From: an uncultured Lactobacillus sp.
GTDB lineage: Bacteria > Bacillota > Bacilli > Lactobacillales > Lactobacillaceae
NCBI GenBank assembly: GCA_946409675.1
Contig: CAMJXI010000037.1
Coordinates: 1-9,165, forward strand
Length of the DNA: 9,165 nucleotides
Direction: 5' to 3'
The position numbers and the translations under genes were made by a program. Positions 1-5,051 of this stretch are shown piece by piece. The notes under the pieces are model-generated. The model had not been told where the DNA came from and did not search any database. It saw nothing but the letters and a program-made list of their open reading frames with translations. How positions within the stretch are numbered: position 1 is the first letter of the stretch; each line of letters begins with the position of its first letter.

Positions 1-53
1 TACGGCGACCACCGAGATCTACAATCTTTCCCTACACGACGCTCTTCCGATCT
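1..53 (+). other. Illumina P5/universal adapter (artefact, not genomic)
   Basis: These bases match the single-index Illumina universal (P5) adapter, lacking its first five bases and ending in the diagnostic GCTCTTCCGATCT. One base differs from the adapter as I know it: position 24 is A where C is expected. There is no i5 index between the flow-cell part and the read-1 primer part. Genomic sequence starts at about 54, only five bases before the ffh stop codon. The match comes from recall of the adapter sequence and is unambiguous in length. Confidence 0.98.
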
Positions 54-58
54 GCGGC

Positions 59-1495
59 TTAATTCTTGTGGTGTTTAACGTTCTTTAAACGTTTCTTTTT
101 ATTCTTCTTCATTTTCTTAGTCATTGATCTCATGGCCATACTGCCAATCTTACCCTTGACTCCACCGCCCATGAGCTTATCCATGTCACCAAAGTTACCC
201 TTGGTCATCTTTTGCATCATTTCTTTGGATTGTTTAAATTGTTTAATCATCCGGTTAACTTCTTGGACGTTACGACCAGAACCAGCAGAAATACGGCGAC
301 GACGTGATGGACTCAATATATCTGGATTTTCACGTTCTTCTGGCGTCATTGAGTAGACAATTGCCTTCAGATGAGCGACATCTTTATCAGAGATCGAGAA
401 GTTCGCCATTTGGGGGTTATTAGCCATGCCAGGAATCATCTTCATAATTTCATCCATTGGACCCATCTTTTGGACTTGATCCATTTGGTCAATGAAATCG
501 TTGAAATCAAAAGAATTCTCCCGCATTTTTTCGACCATCTTAGCAGATTCTGCCTCGTTGTAGTCGGTTTGGGCCTTTTCAATTAAGGTAAGCATGTCTC
601 CCATGCCCAAAATACGGTTAGCCATCCGGTCAGGATAGAAGTTATCCAAATCGGTTAGTTTCTCACCTTGACCAGTGAAGATAATTGGTTTGCCAGTGAC
701 CGCACGAATAGAAAGTGCAGCACCACCACGGGTATCACCATCTAACTTGGTTAAGATAACGCCAGTCACGTCGAGGACCTCATCGAAGCCTTCAGCAACT
801 TGGGTAGCCACTTGACCAGTCATTGCATCAATCACCAACAAGATATTGTCAGGATGTGCAATTTCTTTAACGTTAGCTAATTCGGTCATCAACTTCTCGT
901 CGATTTCGAGACGGCCGGCCGTATCAATAATGACGTAATCGTTCTTGTCTTCGGCAGCTTTTTCCAAACCATGTTTAACAATGGTTTCGGCTGAGCTCGT
1001 CGTACCTTCGTCATAAACTGGAACCTTTAATTGGTCCCCTATAACCTTCAATTGGTCAACGGCAGCAGGACGATAAATATCGGCCGCAATCAGCAATGGA
1101 CGAGCATGTTCAGTTTTAATTAAGTGGTTAGCCAACTTACCTGCGGTAGTTGTTTTACCAGTACCTTGCAACCCAACCATCATGATGATTGTTGGAATAT
1201 GAGGTGACTTGTTTAAGCCAACGGCGGTCTCCCCCATAATCTTGGTCAATTCATCGTTCACAATCTTGATGATTTGTTGGCCTGGAGTAAGGCTATCCAA
1301 TACTTCTTGCCCTAAGGCACGTTCTTTAACTGCTTTGATAAAGTCTTTGACGACCTTAAAGTTAACATCGGCTTCAAGTAAAGCCAGACGGATTTCTCTG
1401 GTGGCTTGGTTGACGTCGTCTTCGGTAATCTTACCCTTACGACGAAGGCCAGCTAATGCTTTTTGAATGCGGTCGGATAAATTTTCAAATGCCAT
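59..1495 (-). CDS. ffh: Signal recognition particle protein Ffh (SRP54 GTPase)
   Basis: Ffh binds the SRP RNA and signal sequences of nascent membrane proteins and delivers ribosomes to FtsY at the membrane. The 478-residue protein has the N domain (about 1-95), the G domain (about 100-300) and the methionine-rich M domain (about 305-440). GTPase motifs visible are G1 GLQGTGKTTT (108-117), DIYRPAA (139-145), DTAGR (191-195), TKLD (249-252) and GQGE (275-278). The M domain carries the SRP RNA-binding signature SRRRRISAGSGR (397-408). After it comes a Gly/Met/Lys-rich tail ending in a very basic stretch. The length is complete and usual for lactobacilli; the TAA stop lies five bases from the left adapter, so the downstream neighbour and terminator are lost. 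The ATG follows the ylxM stop by eight bases, so ylxM and ffh are almost certainly one operon. Confidence 0.98.
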   Translation of the reverse strand: MAFENLSDRIQKALAGLRRKGKITEDDVNQATREIRLALLEADVNFKVVKDFIKAVKERALGQEVLDSLTPGQQIIKIVNDELTKIMGETAVGLNKSPHIPTIIMMVGLQGTGKTTTAGKLANHLIKTEHARPLLIAADIYRPAAVDQLKVIGDQLKVPVYDEGTTSSAETIVKHGLEKAAEDKNDYVIIDTAGRLEIDEKLMTELANVKEIAHPDNILLVIDAMTGQVATQVAEGFDEVLDVTGVILTKLDGDTRGGAALSIRAVTGKPIIFTGQGEKLTDLDNFYPDRMANRILGMGDMLTLIEKAQTDYNEAESAKMVEKMRENSFDFNDFIDQMDQVQKMGPMDEIMKMIPGMANNPQMANFSISDKDVAHLKAIVYSMTPEERENPDILSPSRRRRISAGSGRNVQEVNRMIKQFKQSKEMMQKMTKGNFGDMDKLMGGGVKGKIGSMAMRSMTKKMKKNKKKRLKNVKHHKN

Positions 1496-1503
1496 AAATG
1501 TCT

Positions 1504-1842
1504 TTAATTCTCCTCAATTAGTTGTTTAATCTGCTGTATTTTTAAGATTGCTTGTTCTTTATTGTCTTCATTTAAAGAAGCCAAAACAGAATCGAGCCCT
1601 TGATCAATCGCCGCGAAATTATCTGCTAAGCCAAGTTTGGCCTCGTAATCTTCGAGTAGTTTAGCGGTTCGCTTGAGATTGTCAAAAACAGCTTGACGAG
1701 ATACACCGGCGTTTTCAGCGATCTCCGCCAACGAAAAATCGTCGAAGTAATAGTCGCTAAAGTATTTCCGTTGCGTGTCTGTTAACAGTATACCGTAAAA
1801 TTGGTAAATTTGGGTTAGTCTTTCATTGTTTTCAATATTCAT
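1504..1842 (-). CDS. ylxM: YlxM family SRP-associated HTH protein (UPF0122)
   Basis: This 112-residue protein belongs to the YlxM/UPF0122 family, which is encoded next to ffh in Firmicutes and is linked to SRP function. The N-terminal half resembles sigma factor region 4: a helix-turn-helix with FSLAEIAENAGVSRQAVFDN at about 36-55. The C-terminal half is a Gln/Glu/Lys-rich helix that probably forms a coiled coil. The start is ATG at 1842, preceded five bases upstream by GGAGAA (complement of 1848-1853). It is the first gene of a two-gene unit with ffh. A minus-strand promoter candidate lies just upstream (1865-1893). Whether it binds DNA, SRP RNA or Ffh cannot be told from the sequence; its position favours an SRP role. 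Confidence 0.95.
   Translation of the reverse strand: MNIENNERLTQIYQFYGILLTDTQRKYFSDYYFDDFSLAEIAENAGVSRQAVFDNLKRTAKLLEDYEAKLGLADNFAAIDQGLDSVLASLNEDNKEQAILKIQQIKQLIEEN
1510..1515 (-). promoter_or_regulatory. ffh ribosome binding site inside ylxM
   Basis: On the minus strand GAGGAG is formed by the last two Glu codons of ylxM, followed by Asn and the stop. It is the only good Shine-Dalgarno for ffh and lies 14 bases from the ffh ATG, longer than the usual 6-9. Ribosomes finishing ylxM cover this site, which suggests translational coupling of the two genes. Confidence 0.6.
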
Positions 1843-1864
1843 AATAGTTCTCCATGTCTTGTTA

Positions 1865-1893
1865 AGCTTACAAAATCAAAAAGAATTCGTCAA
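1865..1893 (-). promoter_or_regulatory. Candidate ylxM-ffh promoter
   Basis: Read on the minus strand, TTGACG (complement of 1888-1893) is a 5/6 match to the -35 consensus. It is followed after 17 bases by TAAGCT (complement of 1865-1870), a poor -10 with three of six matches. Transcription would start near 1858, leaving a leader of about 16 bases that still holds the ylxM ribosome binding site. The good -35 and correct spacing support it; the weak -10 keeps confidence low. Confidence 0.4.
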
Positions 1894-1906
1894 TGAGAAG
1901 AAAAGG

Positions 1907-1935
1907 CTTACATTCATCCGACTTTGTGATAAAAT
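1907..1935 (+). promoter_or_regulatory. Promoter of the small membrane protein gene
   Basis: CTTACA at 1907-1912 (four of six matches to TTGACA) is followed, 17 bases on, by TAAAAT at 1930-1935 (five of six). It also has an extended -10 TG at 1927-1928. Predicted start of transcription is near 1942, giving a leader of about 30 bases. This is the best-looking sigma-A type promoter in the window. It points away from ylxM; the two -35 boxes are 13 bases apart. Confidence 0.65.
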
Positions 1936-1956
1936 TTATTTATACGTTAAGATACG

Positions 1957-1964
1957 TAAGGAGG
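1957..1964 (+). promoter_or_regulatory. Strong ribosome binding site of the membrane protein gene
   Basis: TAAGGAGG is a near-perfect complement of the 16S rRNA 3' end and lies eight bases before the ATG at 1973. It fixes the start codon and argues that this short open frame is a real gene. Just upstream and partly overlapping is a short inverted repeat, TACGT (1943-1947) and ACGTA (1954-1958), too small to call an operator. Confidence 0.85.
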
Positions 1965-1972
1965 GTTAAACA

Positions 1973-2287
1973 ATGTTTGCACAAGTCTTATATTGGGTTG
2001 CCGTAGTAGTTCTTGGCCTTTGGGGTATTTGGTCAGCTGCATGGTCAATCATTTATCTGAAAAATGGTGAAAATGGTAACTTATGGTACTTCTCAATCAT
2101 CAATTCAATTCTTTTGGTTCTTGGTGGATTAGTTTTCCTAATCTACACCAACCAAGATTGGCAATGGTTCTGGTTCGTAAGTAAACAAGTTAATATTACC
2201 GCATTTGCAGTTGTCCTTTTGGGATATGTTGTTATGGCAGTTTTACAATTTGTTCTCGGCTTCCAAAAGAAAGAAAAAACAGCCTAA
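1973..2287 (+). CDS. Small tryptophan-rich three-helix membrane protein, unknown function
   Basis: I do not recognise a family for this 104-residue protein. It has three hydrophobic segments at about 4-28, 39-59 and 76-97, joined by short polar loops (KNGENGN near 30-36; NQDWQWFWF near 60-68), and a Lys-rich C-terminus (FQKKEKTA). It contains eight tryptophans, three of them in the second loop as WQWFW, placed where a segment would meet the lipid interface. The N-terminus lacks positive charge and the tail has three lysines, so positive-inside reasoning suggests N-out, C-in. There is no separate signal peptide and there are no catalytic motifs. It has its own promoter, an excellent Shine-Dalgarno and a terminator, so it forms a monocistronic unit. 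It is the only plus-strand gene and lies divergent from ylxM-ffh and convergent with pepD. A link with membrane protein targeting would be a guess from position only. Confidence 0.88.
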   Translation: MFAQVLYWVAVVVLGLWGIWSAAWSIIYLKNGENGNLWYFSIINSILLVLGGLVFLIYTNQDWQWFWFVSKQVNITAFAVVLLGYVVMAVLQFVLGFQKKEKTA

Positions 2288-2299
2288 TATTTTCAAATT

Positions 2300-2342
2300 A
2301 AAAATGATTAACCTACTTTCGAGGTAGGTTAATCATTTTTTT
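2300..2342. terminator. Bidirectional intrinsic terminator between the membrane gene and pepD
   Basis: A perfect inverted repeat of 17 base pairs (2300-2316 with 2324-2340) encloses a seven-base loop, TTTCGAG. On the plus strand it ends in a run of seven T (2336-2342), terminating the membrane gene 13 bases after its stop. On the minus strand the A run at 2300-2304 becomes a U run after the same hairpin, terminating pepD, whose stop lies ten bases upstream of the repeat. The core CCTAC/GTAGG provides the strong part; the outer pairs are A-T rich and include the T tracts. Confidence 0.93.
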
Positions 2343-2349
2343 GTGTGTC

Positions 2350-3771
2350 TTAAAGGTTAGCATCCATATCAAAAGTTAATTTTGAAAGGCCAATCCCCTT
2401 CACTACAAGTTCACCCATGAATTCTTGGGTCGTGCTTTCGATTTGATCGACAGTTTCTTGGTTCAAAGTAGTCAGGTAAGCTGTTAAGTCAGTACCCTCG
2501 TAGTTTGCCGCAAGTTTGTCGATTTCAGAAACGCGCCGACGCAAGGTTCTGCGAGCTTCAGTTAAGTAATCACGGTTAGCTTGAATCATGTGTGAGTAAT
2601 TACCTTCAACGAGGACACCGAGAGTTTTGTACAACCAGTAAGCATCTTTTAAGTTGTACGTAAGCTTGGTATCACGGTATGAGTCAGCGGTATCATTCAT
2701 ATTCGTAAAGAATGGTACGAATGGTGCGTAGCTTGGGAAGCTGACACAAAGCCACATTACACCAGCGATTTCGGCAGGTACATCACTGCGAATTTGGAGG
2801 ATGTGCGCATTTTGGGTTCTGTTCAAACCGATTGGACGGTAACGATATTTGTCCGCTTCGCTCCCTTTACCATATGGGTCGAATTCTGTTTCGTTATAGT
2901 GTGAACCTAAAATATATTCGATATCATCGGTTGAAATTTTCTTTGAAGTTTTGCAGATGAATGGAAGTTCGGAACTTTCAGGATCTTGAATGTTTTCTGG
3001 ATTGAAGTATTTCTGGCCGTACCACACACGTGGGGTGTTGTAGTGACGGTCTTTTTCATTACTTGAGCCAAAAATGTGCCGGAAGTTGAAACCAGTTTGA
3101 TCTGTGTTCAAATGGTTCTCGGAAACAAACTCTTGGATGCCATCTGACCAGATGAAATCGGCGGTGTTATTAAAGTCGACTTGTTGGATAGCAACTTGGT
3201 TAGCAGTAATTGCGTAACAATCTTCTGGGATTCGTTGAGCTACGAAATGATGTCCAGTCACGATTTCCATGTACCAAACTTCGTCTTTATCACCAAAAAG
3301 AACTGAGTTACCAGCTGGTGAACCAAATTCTTTGATCAACTTACCAAGGTATTCGACCCCACCACGAGCTGAGTCGATGAATGGGAGTGTCATATTTTGC
3401 ATGCAGTCTTCGTCAAGACCGTCTTTGACCAATGGATCAAAGGCTAAGGCACGTTCGTTACCGTAGGTTGATTCGGTACAACTCATGGCAACGTTCTTTT
3501 CGTTGATCCCACTTTCTTCGTAATAACCATACTTTTTGTAATCAACGTTTGGAACGGCTGGGTAGCGGTAACCAGAACTTGGCATTTTGGCTTCAAAACC
3601 ATTCAACCAAGATTTCAAGATGCGGTTGTCATCCTTGTAAGCTGGTTTCACGATAAATTTTTGGGGATTAACGGGTTGGAAAGTATCGTCGTTTCGGGCA
3701 ATCATGGTTGAGCCGTCGATACTGGCTTTCTTTCCGACTAAAATTGAAGTACAGGCACTTAAATTACTCAT
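2350..3771 (-). CDS. pepD: C69 family dipeptidase (PepD-type, Ntn hydrolase)
   Basis: The 473-residue protein is a peptidase family C69 dipeptidase, which hydrolyses a broad range of dipeptides in the cytoplasm as the late step of peptide use. Family members are N-terminal nucleophile hydrolases with Cys as nucleophile. Here Cys7 in the context ACTSILVGKKASIDGSTMIA fits that residue, so the first six residues may be a short propeptide; processing is not visible. Other family blocks are RNDD (26-29), AMSCTESTYGNERALAFDPL (95-114) and YMEIVTGHHFVAQRIPEDCY. There is no signal peptide or membrane segment, so it is intracellular. The start is ATG at 3771 with only a weak GAAGA-type Shine-Dalgarno about seven bases upstream. 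It begins 29 bases after ftsY with no terminator between, so it is probably the last gene of the rnc-smc-ftsY transcript and ends at the 2300-2342 hairpin. Length is usual for the family. Confidence 0.95.
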   Translation of the reverse strand: MSNLSACTSILVGKKASIDGSTMIARNDDTFQPVNPQKFIVKPAYKDDNRILKSWLNGFEAKMPSSGYRYPAVPNVDYKKYGYYEESGINEKNVAMSCTESTYGNERALAFDPLVKDGLDEDCMQNMTLPFIDSARGGVEYLGKLIKEFGSPAGNSVLFGDKDEVWYMEIVTGHHFVAQRIPEDCYAITANQVAIQQVDFNNTADFIWSDGIQEFVSENHLNTDQTGFNFRHIFGSSNEKDRHYNTPRVWYGQKYFNPENIQDPESSELPFICKTSKKISTDDIEYILGSHYNETEFDPYGKGSEADKYRYRPIGLNRTQNAHILQIRSDVPAEIAGVMWLCVSFPSYAPFVPFFTNMNDTADSYRDTKLTYNLKDAYWLYKTLGVLVEGNYSHMIQANRDYLTEARRTLRRRVSEIDKLAANYEGTDLTAYLTTLNQETVDQIESTTQEFMGELVVKGIGLSKLTFDMDANL

Positions 3772-3800
3772 TATAAATCTTCTTTTCTAATTTTTTTTTG

Positions 3801-5051
3801 TTATACAAGTCCGTGGAATAAACCAAGCGCAAATTTCTCAGCATCAAAAGTCGCTAAATCATCAACTCTTTCGCCTAGGCCAACTAGCTTAACGGGCAAT
3901 TGCATTTCATTTCTGATTGCTAGGACCACGCCACCCTTTGAAGAACCGTCAATCTTAGTTAAGACCAAACCGGTTAACTTAGTGGTTTCGTTGAATTCCT
4001 TAGCTTGAATCAAGGCGTTTTGACCAGTTGAACCATCAATGACCAATAAAACTTCCTCTGGTTGGTCCGGCGAAATCTTTTTGATGGTCCGCTCGATTTT
4101 ATCAAGCTCGTTCATCAAATTAACCTTGTTTTGGAGGCGGCCGGCGGTATCAATGAGTAAATAGTCGACTCCTTGTTCCTTAGCCTTAGAAACCCCATCA
4201 AAAACGACCGAAGCAGGATCTGCTTGTTCAGGACCAAAGACGACTGGGACATCAACGCGCTTGCCCCACTCACGTAATTGGGCAACGGCACCGGCTCTAA
4301 AAGTATCTGCAGCCACTAACATGACCGATTTGCCAGACTTCTTGAGACGGGAAGCTAACTTACCAACTGTGGTCGTTTTACCTGCGCCGTTGACTCCAAC
4401 AAACAGATAGACATTAGGCAAGTTTTCACTTGAATAAGCAAGTGTTTCATCTTTACCAACGCCACCGGCTTCGTAGATGTCGACCATCTTTTCGATGATC
4501 ACTTCTTTGAGGTCATTTTTTGACTTAGCATTCTTAAGTCTGGCCTCGTCACGCAAAGATTCGCTTAGTTGCATGGCCGTTTCATAACCAACATCAGATT
4601 CGATCAGTGTTTCTTCTAGTTCCTCGAAGAAGTTCTCGTCAACACTGCGGAAGTTAGCAAAGAATGCATTGAGTTTGGCCCCAAAAGACTTATTAGTTTT
4701 GGCAAGTCCAGCTTCGTATTTCGCTGTGTCGGTATCTTCAATGTCGTCTTCAACTGGAACTTCGGTTTCTTCCGGTTCTTCAGCTTCTTCTGGTTCTTCG
4801 GGCTCCTCGGGTTCTTCTGGTTCTTCAATCTCTGGTGAATCTGCTACTTCTTGTGTATCTTCAACTGTTGCCTCATTAGGTTCTGCTTCAGTTGTTTCTT
4901 CTTTTACTTCAGTTGCAGTTTGTTCATTAGATGGATCTTTAGCTGCAGCAGCTTCTTTTTCTTTGGCATCTTCAGCTAATTTTGCATCATCTTTTTTTGA
5001 AACTTCTTCTTCGCCGAACAAAGATTTTTTTAATCGATCAAATAATCCCAT
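3801..5051 (-). CDS. ftsY: Signal recognition particle receptor FtsY
   Basis: FtsY is the membrane-associated GTPase that docks SRP-ribosome complexes and pairs with Ffh. The 416-residue protein starts with a short amphipathic segment (MGLFDRLKKSLFG) and then a long, strongly acidic low-complexity A domain (about 14-110) containing seven EEP-like triplets at 76-96. The N domain (about 110-205) and G domain (about 210-416) follow. GTPase motifs are GVNGAGKT (219-226), DTFRA (249-253), DTAGR (301-305), TKID (365-368) and GLGE (391-394). The ATG at 5051 abuts the smc stop with no spacer; the ribosome binding site must lie within the last smc codons, where AAAGGAAGAG (complement of 5061-5070) is the best candidate. 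The A domain makes the protein longer than minimal FtsY. The closest alternative, Ffh, is excluded by the missing M domain. Confidence 0.98.
   Translation of the reverse strand: MGLFDRLKKSLFGEEEVSKKDDAKLAEDAKEKEAAAAKDPSNEQTATEVKEETTEAEPNEATVEDTQEVADSPEIEEPEEPEEPEEPEEAEEPEETEVPVEDDIEDTDTAKYEAGLAKTNKSFGAKLNAFFANFRSVDENFFEELEETLIESDVGYETAMQLSESLRDEARLKNAKSKNDLKEVIIEKMVDIYEAGGVGKDETLAYSSENLPNVYLFVGVNGAGKTTTVGKLASRLKKSGKSVMLVAADTFRAGAVAQLREWGKRVDVPVVFGPEQADPASVVFDGVSKAKEQGVDYLLIDTAGRLQNKVNLMNELDKIERTIKKISPDQPEEVLLVIDGSTGQNALIQAKEFNETTKLTGLVLTKIDGSSKGGVVLAIRNEMQLPVKLVGLGERVDDLATFDAEKFALGLFHGLV
4764..4826 (-). repeat. In-frame nine-base tandem repeat in ftsY (EEP)n
   Basis: Seven consecutive nine-base units encode EEP, EEP, EEP, EEP, EEA, EEP and EET (FtsY residues 76-96). 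The minus-strand units are variants of GAAGAACCA with synonymous GAG/CCC/CCG changes, so the array is not perfectly homogenised. It lies in the acidic A domain and keeps the reading frame whatever the number of units. Confidence 0.9.

Noticed and set aside
66..586. Plus-strand frames opposite the ffh 3' half, one appearing as a Phe/Ile/Leu-rich membrane peptide
   Set aside because: Hydrophobic residues arise from the complement of Lys/Met codons of the Ffh M domain and tail; ffh on the other strand is certain.
1936..1972. Riboswitch or attenuator in the leader of the membrane gene
   Set aside because: The leader is only about 30 bases with a five-pair inverted repeat, too short for a known riboswitch.
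1843..2349. Possible mobile insertion or attachment site around the membrane gene
   Set aside because: No flanking direct repeats, transposase or integrase remnants are visible; the only inverted repeat is the terminator.
4764..4826. Repeated nine-base units as a possible CRISPR or regulatory iteron array
   Set aside because: Units are contiguous, have no spacers, keep the ftsY frame and encode EEP; it is a coding minisatellite.
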